Source: Hypomesus transpacificus (Eukaryota > Chordata > Actinopteri > Osmeriformes > Osmeridae). From it: a DNA stretch of 64,000 nucleotides. The DNA is taken from NCBI RefSeq assembly GCF_021917145.1, contig NC_061075.1, positions 4,881,013-4,945,012 on the forward strand. Reading direction: 5' to 3'. The position numbers and the translations under genes are program-made. The stretch's first letter is position 1; every line of letters begins with the position of its first letter. Under the pieces are notes generated by a model that was not told the origin of the DNA, made no database searches, and saw only the letters and a list, made by a program, of their open reading frames with translations. This document shows, in pieces, positions 22,920-34,203 of the stretch.

Positions 22920-23466
22920 TTTACTCAAGGTATTCCTCAGGCTACATTACTAATTCAGAAACTGACTAGAGCATCTTTTATGAGCAGTAATAGAGTACAG
23001 AGTACAGATTATTATCTAATCAGCAGTATATACAATTTATAATGTGAATTTGCAATGACAAGAACTCCTGATTTAATGGTTTAATGGTTGATTGCTCTGG
23101 AAGAGTGCTTTAACATCTGAGTCAGGCATCATAAACAAAACACCAAATGTCATAAATGTATTCTGATGCACACAGTTACTGAAGAAAGGTCAACTACTCT
23201 GTTGAGAATTTAGCACCCTTGCAGTTTACTCAAGGTAATCCTCAGGCTACATTACTAAATCAGAAACATTTCCTGCCTAAACCATCTTTTATGAGCAGTA
23301 ATAGAGTACAGAGTATTATCTAATCAGCAGTATATGCAATTTATAATATGAATTTGAAACAACAGAAACTCCTGATTCAATGGTTTAATGGTTGATTGTT
23401 CTGGATAAGTGTTGGAGTGCTTTAACATCTGAGTCAGGCATCATAGACACAACACCAAATGTCATA
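22920..23466 (+). repeat. Tandem duplication, two ~240-bp copies 305 bp apart
   Basis: Copy 1 (22920-23157) and copy 2 (23225-23466) share TTTACTCAAGGTA(T/A)TCCTCA, AGCAGTAATAGAGTACAGAG, TAATCAGCAGTATAT, TGGTTTAATGGTTGATTG and CATCTGAGTCAGGCATCAT in the same order. Divergence is modest, with a few indels. They lie just beyond the stop codon of the first phosphatase, perhaps in its 3' UTR. Confidence 0.9.
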
Positions 23467-24732
23467 AAGAGAAAAAAAACATGGAGCCAATAGAATATCT
23501 CATTGTGTAAGCTTGACATTTCCTGGTCACAAATATGCAAACTGAATCAGCAGATACTGAAATCTTATAATAAATGGGCCAATGTGTGTTACCAATGTGT
23601 CTGTGAAAGCTGTGTATAGATAATGTATGTAGATAATAATAATCAGAACAAATTGGTGTGCCACACCAACAATCATACTTGATTAGTACAATAAAACATA
23701 TTACAATTGCTTTAACAAATGTATTTTCGTTAATAGACAATGAGAATGAATTCATAGTTAATAAATCTAGTTAATAACTCTGTTAATAACTTAACAATTA
23801 AGTTATGAACTCATAGATAACTTAAGTTATCTGCCATACAGCAATTTGGTGTGATCACTTACTTCAGTTACCACCAGTTGTTGTTTTTATCATTCATTTT
23901 CCAAGAAAAAGTGCACAGTATTTTAAGGAGCACATTTTTAACAATGCACTAACTGGCTGACTCTGCAGATTCCCATTGGCTACTTTTTAATGTATTACTT
24001 TAACGACCACATGACCACCTTTATTGGGAACTGTCACTTTAAATTCAACACAGGCCACACAAAATTGAATTTAAGCAAAATATTCACAATTGTCAAGCAA
24101 AGTATCTTACATGTAATCGTAATATGGTAAAAGAATGTCCAAAATGCATGTAGGTTTGCTTACAGCACACAATGCTTAATCTGTGTCTGTCAATCCATGT
24201 AGTTGGACAGCCTGTATAGTTTTCTTCCTACACCAATACTTCCATCAATGCATTTGTGAAGAATGAATGAGGAATGATCTTAGACGGAGTGGTTATGCCC
24301 TATAAAATTATGTTTTGTCATGACCTTTCATCGTCCAATTGTTCATATTTATCACCTTGTGTGTAATGGGATTGCTGGATGTGTGTATGTGTGCATGCGT
24401 ATGTTTGCTCTTTTGTACATTCCATTTACGTAATATACATTAAATGTGCATATTTATGTAACATTTGTGTAAATATATATGTATACATATAGTTGTTTTC
24501 ATTTTATTAAAATATTGCAGAGGTTTTATCCAAAGCAATTTACAAAGCAGTGCATAAAGTACAGCAGAAGTTCAAGAATCAGAAGTGCATGGTTCCAATA
24601 TTATTTTGGTGGTCGGGGTCAAGGAATGGTCTGTTTGTACTAGCCACAGTGCAAAGTAACCACATCCATCCTCCAGACACGCTGAACAATACCAATAGTA
24701 ACTAGAGAGGGTACAATTTCTAGGGAAATTGT

Positions 24733-25555
24733 AGGGTGTGCTCGCTTGCGTCGGTTGCAGGTGGGTCCGTCCCCTTAAGTTTTTCCGTTCTAGTGATATT
24801 TTCAAGCATATTTAAGAACCCCCTTTGAAACAAGCAAACCCCCTTTGAAACAAGCTACTGTAACAACGTTGTCACCGGGACAGTATTTCAGATGGAATGG
24901 CGATTCAAACAGTACCGTCTGCTAACTAAAAAAATACGCCCCCAAAAACATAATAAGTTTGACATTAATTAAGGGTGAAATGGCTAATTCAAAAAACATT
25001 TGCTACAAGCAAGCTAGCTGTTGTTGCTAGCCAAACATCACTGAGGGGATTGTTTGAAAGCGCCATAAATGAGAATGTTTCTTTTGACAAAGTTTAGGCT
25101 GTGGCATTGAAGACAGTGACGCACCACACAAGCTTGAGTTTAAATACATTATTTAATGTGACATTACTTACTGTACACGCAAGTCTTGATTTGCTTAAAT
25201 GTACATGTGCTGCTAGTACACCACGGCACGATACTCGCTGTGCAACAGCACATCTATGCACTTTGTATCCATGCATCGTTGCTAACGTGTGCTGACGTGG
25301 TGACGTAGCTAGCACTGATTACCCTTCGTTGACTAAAGGCACTTTTTGCCACAATAACGTTGTAACCTCCTAAACCGTGCAACGGAACATAAATATCCAT
25401 ATACCAGCAACTCAATCGAGACCAAGAGGAAACATTTGACACCTAGGTTGTCTATGTAGTCCAAATATTGACTGAGGCTTAAGGGGGCAAAAAGAATAAT
25501 AATATATATGTGAGAGAACAATGATTGTGCTCACCGAAGGCGTGAGCACACCCAA
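24733..25555. mobile_element. Candidate inverted-repeat DNA element
   Basis: The left end reads AGGGTGTGCTCGCTTGCGTC. The reverse complement of the right end (25527-25553) reads GGGTGTGCTCACGCCTTCGG. The shared GGGTGTGCTC-gC-TTCG termini face inward around 820 bp without a transposase. Exact ends and target duplication are not resolved. Confidence 0.5.
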
Positions 25556-25787
25556 TAATTACAGTGCAACAATAACACAATAGTGCATAGTACAGTGAAG
25601 CAAAAACAACAATATATATGTGCAACATCAAACACTTTTGTGGGTGCAGTCTCTTGTCAGACAGCAGAAAAACAGCATCTCAAATACAATGTGCAGAGAA
25701 GAGCCAAATTTGCCAGTATCTCAACAGGTAACGTATTGCTAAATGCTGCTTTTCAGTGCCCTTATGCTTGCTAAAAGAATAGTTAGT

Positions 25788-25906
25788 CAGACATCCCAAC
25801 CTGCAGAGACTCATTTCCGGGAGGTTGTATAGCATTTGCGGGTGTCCGGGAGCCGCTATTGAAATGTGGGAGACTCCGGGAACTTCCGGGAGACTTGGGA
25901 TGTCTG
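25788..25906. mobile_element. 119-bp MITE with a 6-bp direct flank duplication
   Basis: It starts CAGACATCCCAA and ends TTGGGATGTCTG, a perfect 12-bp inverted terminal repeat. Both flanks read GTTAGT (25782-25787 and 25907-25912). The interior is rich in CCGGGAG words. Superfamily is uncertain because the duplication could be read as 6 perfect or 8 imperfect bases. Confidence 0.8.
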
Positions 25907-25912
25907 GTTAGT

Positions 25913-26250
25913 TGAGGTAAAGTTTCAAGAGGTCAGTCTTGAGACCACGTCGGAAGAACGGTAGGGGACGAGGAGTTCAACAGAGAGTTCATTCCCCCTA
26001 CTGTGGAGGACTGAAGAAGCACTGCATTGGGGGAGTGCAAGGACCCTTTTGTGAGTGAGGTGCCTGAATCGGTGTGTGCAGCTGGACGATGTCCTTGAGG
26101 TACGCGGGGCCCATCCTGTTGGACGCAGCGTGAGCAAAGTTTCAGGGTTTTGTACCTGATTCTCATGGTGACCAACAGCTAGCAGAGTGATCTCAATAAG
26201 GCGAAGCTGTATGTGAGGACTTAGGGAGCTTGAAGAAGCTACATTCTGGG
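25913..26250 (-). repeat. Degenerate LINE-related fragment
   Basis: The sequence resembles 3'-terminal LINE coding and UTR fragments common in fish (on the plus strand, GTTTCAGGGTTTTGTACCTGATTCTCATGGTGACCA corresponds to the RIR-K-TL type region in reverse), but it is too decayed for a clean frame. Limits are approximate. Confidence 0.35.
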
Positions 26251-26414
26251 TGACCGGGAGGCCGGGCTGAAGGACAAAGAGGGTCTGGAGGACAACTGGG
26301 AGGCAAGGCGGAAGGACTTTGTCACTCAGGGGGTCGATGATGTAGGATGGGCTGCTCTGGAGGGCATCAGCGACAGCTTGGTTACGCTGGAGTCAGGGGC
26401 CAAGACAGTTTCAG

Positions 26415-26995
26415 AATCAGGTTTAAATTTGGTTTATTCACCATGTAGGTTTACAAACACACGGAATTTACTGTGGCAGGAAGGTGCAAACAATAAACAT
26501 GTACGCATCTTAAATTAAAAGTAGAAAAGTACAATAGTCTAACTAATTCGAAGAACTAAACAATGTAAAAATGTGAAAATGTAAAATATAAAATACATAT
26601 AAAAATAAGAATGGGCAGCATATTGCAAATGAGGTCAAGGTGGCTTGTGCGGAGTGCAAATAGGTGTCTTATAGATGGACTTATAATAGATGATGAAGTG
26701 TTAAATGTCAGTGGGAGTCCTTGGCCTTGTTGAAGAGGCCAGGAGCAGATGGAAAGAAACTGTTCTTATGGCGTGAGGTATTGGTCCTGATGGACCGCAG
26801 CCTTCTGCCGGAGGGGAGTAGCTGGAACATAGAGTGTCCAGGGTGGGAGGAGTCGGCCACAATCTTCCTCGCTCGCCTCAGGGTCCTCGAGGTGTGCAGG
26901 TCTTCGAGGGTAGGCAGATTGCAGCCGATCACCTTCTCAGCAGTGCGGATGATAAGCTGCAGTCTGCTCTTGTCCTTGGCAGTGGCAGCAACCAA
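26415..26995 (-). mobile_element. 5'-truncated non-LTR retrotransposon with ORF2 C-terminus
   Basis: The minus-strand frame 26995-26708 encodes 95 residues with IIRTAEKVIGCNLPTLEDLH, then TLRRARKIVADSSHPGHSMF, QLLPSGRRLRSI and SRHKNSFFPSAPGL. This is the standard C-terminal end of a fish LINE ORF2 protein. An A+T-rich 3' UTR runs down to about 26415. The catalytic part is absent, so the copy is dead. Confidence 0.75.
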
Positions 26996-27741
26996 AACAA
27001 CCCACTTACGTATTAGGTTGTTTCCATCTCACGGTGAAGTTGTCCAGCATACAAAACTATGGGAATAATTTTTTCATGAGACATAAAAGCTCTATCTTCC
27101 AATTGATGTGAAAGAGTTTGTTGAAACCTGGGAAAAGTGAAAGTAATTTTATAGATTTCTCACGTTTGCTACCCTTTCTCGATCATGAAATCCAACTATA
27201 AACATGCTAACAACCTGTCTTCAAGCACAATTTTCAACAAAAGTATATCTTTACACAGCATGGAGCATGGAACACCAGACAGGGCATGAATTAAAGATAT
27301 CTTATGTGTCTTTCCATCAAACACTTGTTTGCCGGTTTAGAGTAAAACCTCTGTAGTGTATACTGTATAATCATAGACAATAGCATCAGTTTTCCTTGCT
27401 AATGGAACAAACTTAGAAGAGTGACTCCTTAAAACCAGTGTGGTTCCTAGACTTACACAAAATCTTCTCTTAGAGGCCCCTTCAAGGTTGTTTTGGCAAA
27501 GTTCACTCTTCAAACAAAATTTAAACTAAACATAACACGTGTCATAACACGACAATCAAACAGTCAAGTAACATCTGCATGTGTGTGTTATATATCTGTG
27601 TGTGTGTGTCCTCATGCATAACACCCACAAACGCACATGGGAAGTCTGCACTGTCATTGTGCCCTTTGCCCCCAGGTCTGAGTTTAAACCCTCCTGACTT
27701 TGGTTCCATTTCTAATGTTAGCGCACATGTAACTCAAGACC

Positions 27742-28334
27742 ATGGCCGTACAACATGCCCTAATCATTCTTGGATTACTACTCTTTCTCTCTTTAGATTT
27801 TTCTTTTTCAATCATTCCAGGTGAGTAGAAGAAAAGACAGTAAAACAGGGTTTTGTTTAACACATTAAAAAAAAAATTCAGAAATTAATAAAAAATGCTG
27901 TGTAAAATATATTTTTGACATTTTAACCATCATATTAGTATTATTCTACAGTCCTACTATATAAGCTTACTTTTCCCATGAAAAATACAAACCACTGTGT
28001 TGAAACCTGTCCTGAACACAATTAGTGACTCAGCTAAAATAAATAACACTTAAACTGTACTGCTATTCGTTTTTGGCCAGGTTAGGTCTGACTAAAAAGT
28101 TCTTTCCTCATGGTTTATTTTGCGGTTGGATGCTAGTTGGGTAGACAAAACATCACAACTGTGTATTCTTTGTTCATTCCTTAGAGGAAGAGCAGCATCC
28201 AAGCTACTGGAACAACAAAGCCAAGCAAGCTCTGCGGAAGGCTCTGGATGTGAAGCCTAATCTCCACAAAGCCAAGAACCTCATTCTTTTCCTGGGGGAC
28301 GGTAAATGACTTAACTTAGAAAGAGAGAGAGAGA

Positions 28335-28374
<40 letters not shown>

Positions 28375-31300
28375 GAGAGAGAGAGAGAGAGAGAATCTGA
28401 CTGACAATTCTTAATTATAGGGTAAATGAGGTGTAGGCAGTTGATGCAGTGAGCATAGTAGAAATAAAATATGTGATAAGAAGTAACAGAAATAAATATT
28501 CCTTATTGTGTTATGTTGTGAGTACACAGTACACACTCTACAGCAATAAAATGTGGCAGTGTACTTGGACAGAGCACTTCATAATAGATTGATAAGGATC
28601 ACATCAAGCCCTTATCAAAAAGAGACCTTTGTCATGGCACAATCCTGCTGGTCAAGCAATTTCAGCACTCTTAATAAATTGCTTATAAATGAGTGTACAT
28701 CCATTGTCTGTCACTGCAGGGAAGTTGTGACATTGATCTTTACTTTCATAACTTAAGTGACATATGAACACGATATAAGGTAATTATTGGTTAAAGTGTT
28801 GTGATGGCAAACAAATAACGAGGCAAAAGGCCAGTTTGTAACTTACTGAGTACATCAAATCCTTCAGATTCACAAAATAAACTAGCAAGAGAATTATTAA
28901 TGTCTATCCATCTATCGGTTCAAGAGTAGCTTGTTTCGCAGGGCTGATCACAGATATACAGCATGACTGGGTTTTTAAAACTAAACAGCCATAACAATTT
29001 ATGTAAACCAAAACTAGAGTTTCACCTGGATGGCCAGATGAAAACGTATTTAAATATAAATGAAAACAATTATCATTTAATACCGATTTATTTCATTCAA
29101 TTCATCAAACTTTTCCCGGAAACTAGCACTATCTTTTTTCCGCCGGTAAAGTTAGGTACGTTAAAGTCTCTGTTTGTCTCTCTTTACTGTAAATGAGTTT
29201 ATGAAGAGGCTGTGAAGTCTATGACTCACAAGCTCAAATTATATCACGTGAAAGGAGGGTTCCACCCAGGAGCTGTCCTCCATGTCTGACTTGTGTGTGT
29301 CTGTGTCCTGTCCCACCCATTTCCTAGGCATGGGCATACCTACTATAACTGCGGCACGTATCCTCAAAGGGCAGATGGAGGGGAAGACAGGAGAGGAGTC
29401 GAGTCTGGTCATGGATACATTTCCTCACCTGGCCTTGTCTAAGGTCTTCCACAATCTATCCATTATTTCCCCGTCTTGCCCTGGCCTTCCTGGGCATGTT
29501 TTGTCAAGTTGACCCTGAGAATATGTTCCCACTTGATGTCTGTCATATAGACAATTTAAAGTGTGCATGCATGTGGTCGGTGTGTGTGTGTTTTTGTGTG
29601 TGTGGCCTATGGCTGCCCCTCGCAGACTTACAACGTTGACCAGCAGATGCCCGACAGCGCTGCTACAGCCACGGCCTACCTGTGTGGTGTGAAGGCTAAC
29701 TACGGAACCTTGGGGCTCAGTGCTTCGGCTCGGCGCTACGAATGCAGTAGCACCTTCGGCAACGAGGTCAAATCAGTACTCCACCGTGCCAAAATGGCAG
29801 GTAGGGCAGCCGCTCTTTCATGTCCTTGCCTCCGCTCCCTCCTCCCACGAGAAGCATTGGTGTGGCCTGCGGGTATACAAAGCTGTCACTGACTGTCCAG
29901 AACTTCAGGTCATCTTCCTTGTGTCCTAGCTTCTTCTCCTCACCTGCAAGCTTTCTTTTTCACGTCCCAAGCATAGGCTCTTTTTGACCTTATATATATT
30001 TACATTACATTTATGCATTTAGCAGACGCTTTTATCCTAAGTGACTTCCAAGAGAGAGCTTTACAAAAGAGCATAAGTCACTGATCATAACAACGAGGTA
30101 GTCCCAAACATTGCAAGCAGCCAAAACATGAAGCAAACATTGTGAAAAACTAAACAAGTACCAAAGGGAAGACCCATTAGAGCATGCAGTTATACAAGTT
30201 TCAAATTAAAACAACATGAACCCCAAAAAGTGCAAGACTGTACCTGTAAAGGAACAACCAACTGTAAAATATTTCACAGCGAGATATATATATATATATA
30301 CCAACCAGTGGTTATCAATGAGGGAAAGGACAGCAAGCCTGCCGACCAGCACACACAGTGTCTTTATCGGACCCCGTAAAGGCTCACATAGAACATTTTG
30401 ATATTGAGCCATTGGCAATTGAAAATTGGCTGGCCCGTTAGGTTTGCGCCTTATATGTGAAGTTACTGACTATACAGATAAAGGCTCTTTGGATGGGTAC
30501 TTTACAGACTCTTTACGTTTCTATCACATTTATTTCTGTCATTTAGCAGATGTTTTTATCCAAAGATTGGAATGAATAAAATAGTGTTCCGCTCTCTATT
30601 GTATTCTACAAAGCTTCTGTATCTATTTGTGTTTCTAGGGAAGTCAGTGGGAATAGTTTCCACTGCTCGCGTTCAGCACGCTTCTCCTGGGGCTGCGTAC
30701 TCTCACACTGCCAACCGCGGCTGGTACAGCGACGTTGAGCTCCCTGTCGAAGCTGTTGCCGGAGGCTGCCGCGACATCGCCTACCAACTGGTCCACAACA
30801 CGGAGATCAATGTACGACATGAGGCAGACGTTTTAGCTCTGCTACTCAGACACTGCTTGGCAATCATCAGGGCATCTGACTGTGGATAATAGAAAATTGT
30901 CCTTGCAGTGTTGGATAATTTGTGTGGCAAATATTCAACACTCATTACCAAATATTTAACTTTGGAGTTGGTGGACAACCTCGTCATACATTCACCACAT
31001 CATCCCAGGAACCTTTAATTGAAAGATGGACTCCCATTGACTTAACTGTCCTTCCCTGTGTTTGCTGTGATAGGTCATTCTTGGCGGAGGGAGGCAATAC
31101 ATGTTCAGCAATGAGGCCGTCGACCCAGAATACCCAACAATGAAAGGCGATCGCCTGGACAAGACGGACCTCACTGCTGTGTGGCTGCGAGGCAAAAAAG
31201 TAAATTCTGTCTGTCAGTCAGTCAGTCAGTCAACAAAATCAGTCATGACTACCATTGGACGTAATGATAATGGAGACATTTTGGAGGGGCTCTCATGACA

Positions 31301-33048
31301 ACTTGTACGCTGTGTGACTACAAAAAGACACTTCAAATCCTTAACTAATTTTATATGTGTGTTTTTCCCTTCTGTCTCATGCCCTCAGAATGCACATTAT
31401 GTTTGGAACAAAGCTGAATTTGACAAAGTGAACCCAGAGAAGACTGATTTCCTGATGGGTAAGAGTTTTCTTTGGGGGTGGGTGGGGGGGGGGGGGGGGG
31501 GGGGGGTAGATGTCTTTCTAACACACTTTTCTACATAACTCACAATCTTTGTGTCAGGAACACCAACCATTATTTTAGTGAATGTCACTGATGGTTCTCA
31601 AGATAATGTAAAAGCAGTAAGATAAACTTTACAATTTTTTGTCCAGAGTAAGGCACCCAAATAGTGCAAGGGAAGTTTTAGCTGTAATATGTATATAAAT
31701 ATGTAATTTAATTGTTCTAAATGTACATTTAATGGCTATGATTTGGAACAGTTCACAACTTTGCTTCAAAGTAAGGATTGATTCCATTTATTAAAACTGG
31801 AAGCCCAAAATGACATCACTGGTATTTTTTTGAAAAAGGCCTGTTTGAGCCGAAAGACGCCCGTTACGAGCAGGATCGTGACCCTTCCATGGACCCCTCT
31901 CTCACTGAAATGATGGAGAAAGCCATCAAGATCCTTCGCAGGAACCCCAATGGATTCTACCTATTCGTGGAAGATGAGTACCTTTTTTCTGGAACTATAA
32001 TGTGGAGACTGAATGGAAATATTGTTAGTGACAATTTTGGATGTTAGCTTTAAATACTTTTTATATTTAAACTAATTTTGATGTATTCACTACAATTACT
32101 TCTTACTCATGACACAACTATGGCCATCTTTTAAACTGCAAGGGGGAGAATTGACCATGGTCACCACGGTAGCAAAGCCAGCTATGCCCTAACGGAAGCG
32201 GTGGAGTTTGACCGGGCGATTGGACGAGCAGCTGAACTGACCAACGAGCTGGACACGTTATCTGTGGTCACTGCCGACCATTCCCATGTATTTTCATTTG
32301 GGGGCTATTCAGAAAGAGGAAATCCTGTCTTGGGTAAAACTTTATTTATTTGTTTACATTTTACAAAACACTAAACATGCTACACTACAGAAATACCTAA
32401 TGTTGTGTGCATATGCCCCTAAAAGGATTGGCCCGGACATATGCTATGGATGAAAAACGATTCACCACTACTCTCTATGGAAACGGACCAGGCCACATAA
32501 TAATTAATGGAAGTCGCCCAGATGTGAATGCCAGTGTTGCAGGTACTTGCTGTCAAACCATGATGGAAGAATTCCTGTTAGACATTCCGCCGTTTGCCGT
32601 TATAGGCAAAAATATTCTACTAGTACCCCCTTGTGATGTTAATATGAATTACATATGAGTGAATTAATGGGAAGGAAACGTGGTGTTATTATAACGTATA
32701 CAGCTTGCATTAGATTAAAACAACGGCCATGCAAGTCTGAATCTTCTTTAATCCCATTTATCCTCAGCGAACAAGGATTACATGCAACAGTCGGCAGTCC
32801 CTCTCGATTCTGAGACGCATGGCTCTGAGGATGTGGCCATATTCGCTAAGGGGCCCATGAGCCACCTGTTCCACGGGGTCCAGGAGCAGAGCTACATTGC
32901 CCATGTCATGGCCTATGCAGCCTGCATCGAGCCCTACGCAGATTGCGATCTGGAACCTTCCCCTGACCATGCTGGAGCCCACCACCCCAGCTTGGTGGTA
33001 CTGCTGCTTGGTCTTGTACCCGCCCTCATCTCCCTCACATCGGCCTGA
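27742..33048 (+). CDS. alpi: Intestinal-type alkaline phosphatase, downstream tandem copy (11 coding exons)
   Basis: Zn/Mg phosphomonoesterase (527 aa), paralog of the gene 5.5 kb upstream. Inferred exons: 27742-27820, 28185-28301, 29328-29443, 29626-29800, 30639-30811, 31074-31199, 31389-31458, 31839-31977, 32143-32333, 32426-32542, 32768-33048. Exons 3, 4, 5, 8, 9 and 10 match the paralog in length and every phase agrees. The signal peptide is [18 protein letters not shown] and following. Catalytic set: Asp65, Ser115 in [10 protein letters not shown], His176, Arg189 in ANRGWYSD, Asp336/His340 in GRIDHGHH, Asp377/His378 in TADHSHVF, His452 in [15 protein letters not shown]. Cys144/Cys206 and CIEPYADC keep both disulfides. 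The NTT glycosylation site of the paralog is replaced by SST. The C-terminus ([18 protein letters not shown]) fits a GPI signal. A polyadenylation signal lies at 33275. It shows the same unusual exon 8 donor as the paralog. It could be expressed in another tissue or stage; sequence does not tell. Confidence 0.9.
28316..28395. repeat. GA microsatellite in phosphatase-2 intron 2
   Basis: Nearly pure GA units begin about 15 bases after the exon 2 donor and run about 75 bases. Confidence 0.95.
30001..30215 (-). repeat. L2-type LINE 3' tail fragment in phosphatase-2 intron 4
   Basis: In minus orientation it ends AAGCGTCTGCTAAATGCATA with an ATGTAA-type terminus, and its body matches 10115-10330 (ACTTCCAAGAGAGAGCTT, CACTGAT-ATAACAAC, AAGGGAAGA). 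It contains 3' UTR only. A second short tail-like piece (ATTTAGCAGATGTTTTTATC) lies at 30543-30565. Confidence 0.7.
31484..31506. repeat. 23-base G run 25 bases inside phosphatase-2 intron 7
   Basis: After the donor GG|GTAAGAG (31459) the intron becomes G-rich, with 23 consecutive G from 31484. The length is likely polymorphic. Confidence 0.9.
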
Positions 33049-33274
33049 TCCACAACGTGGAGAACGTCTAATGACACAATCATGTAATTTCTTTAGAATA
33101 CATTTGATACCCCCCCCCCCCCTTACTGTACATACTAATAGACACTCCTTGCTAAAACTGATTAAATCAGGTTCAGAAGCTGCTGTAAGATGGCTGGTGT
33201 AGGTGTAACATACTGTATTTGAATTGTTGTCTTACAGTTTCCACTTCTCCATGTACATTATTTTAATTATTTGC

Positions 33275-33280
33275 AATAAA
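33275..33280 (+). terminator. Polyadenylation signal of the second phosphatase
   Basis: A canonical AATAAA lies 227 bases after the stop codon, followed by a GT-containing stretch (TGTCAAAGTGAAATGTGAATG). This gives a short 3' UTR. Confidence 0.7.
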
Positions 33281-34203
33281 ATGTCAAAGTGAAATGTGAA
33301 TGAAAATTCCCTCAATACAAGTCAGCAGCCTGTAGGCCAACTTAGTGCTCAACAGTGTAGGAAGGCAAGTTCTTGTGAAGCTCCTGCAGTCATGCAACAG
33401 ATTTCAAAAATGTAGTTGGGAATGCGAACTGCCTCGCGTTATGACTGGGCAACAGTCAGCTCACATGTACCCGAAAGAAGTTGTCCTACTTGGCCAGGAC
33501 TTCAGGGTAGCTGCCAGAGAAGAAAACATGGAAAGGTAGTTGTCAAAACCTGCACAGAGAAATACATTTATGAAATTAGGCTTGCTCCAACAGGTAACCA
33601 GGAATATATTGCTATGGTAAATACTTGATAAAAAACTTGGCAGCTAGGATGAGGGAAAGCACATATAATTTCCACTCTTTCACTCTTTCAGGGAAAACCA
33701 TTTACCATGACCCCAAACACACTAGTATTCTGGGCATGTAAAATTCACTAATTTTGAGCAGAATAATCCCTCTAAATCCATTCTCAGTTTATTCAGATGG
33801 CAAAACCACAATGCTAGGCCAGTTGATTATTTTCACATAAATAAAATATTTGTTCAAAAATTATTCAAAATTGTATTTTTTAGATACGGTACTACATTTG
33901 TCACATGCAGGTTCCCTGGTACACCCAAACTTGACCACCAGTAATGGACGTCCGTAGTACGTAATCAGATTGCTCCGGATAGAGATTTTGGTTGGATTCA
34001 GCCAATGAGTGGTATGCATAGGGAGGGTGTCTACCCAAGGGGCGGGATCAGTGTTCTTGGAGGGAACTTGAACCGTGTTGTTTAGCTTACTAGCTCGTTA
34101 CTGTTAATGCAATTTGCAAACTGCCATTGAAAGTAAAAGTTAAATAATTATCTAGGTTGCTAGACAAACAAGCACGAACCAGCGGGCATGGGAAACTATA
34201 ATC
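33281..34203. other. Intergenic stretch and ankle1 upstream region
   Basis: No gene is seen. The last 150 bases before the ankle1 ATG include GGGGCGGGATC at 34039-34049 and the likely leader. I see no TATA box, as expected for a housekeeping-type promoter. Confidence 0.45.

Larger units (their letters stand above)
22234..27741. other. Intergenic DNA between the two phosphatase genes
   Basis: About 5.5 kb holding the first gene's 3' UTR, a 305-bp-period duplication, two inverted-repeat elements, and LINE fragments (listed separately). I find no third phosphatase copy. GTTATATATC at 27587 is a possible TATA element for the second phosphatase. Unique A+T-rich sequence fills 23470-24490 and 27010-27580. 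Confidence 0.55.

Noticed and set aside
22920..23466. CRISPR-like repeat array
   Set aside because: There are only two long copies, no short regular repeats with spacers, and the genome is eukaryotic.
26721..27068. Plus-strand 115-codon frame
   Set aside because: It is the antisense shadow of the LINE ORF2 C-terminus on the minus strand.
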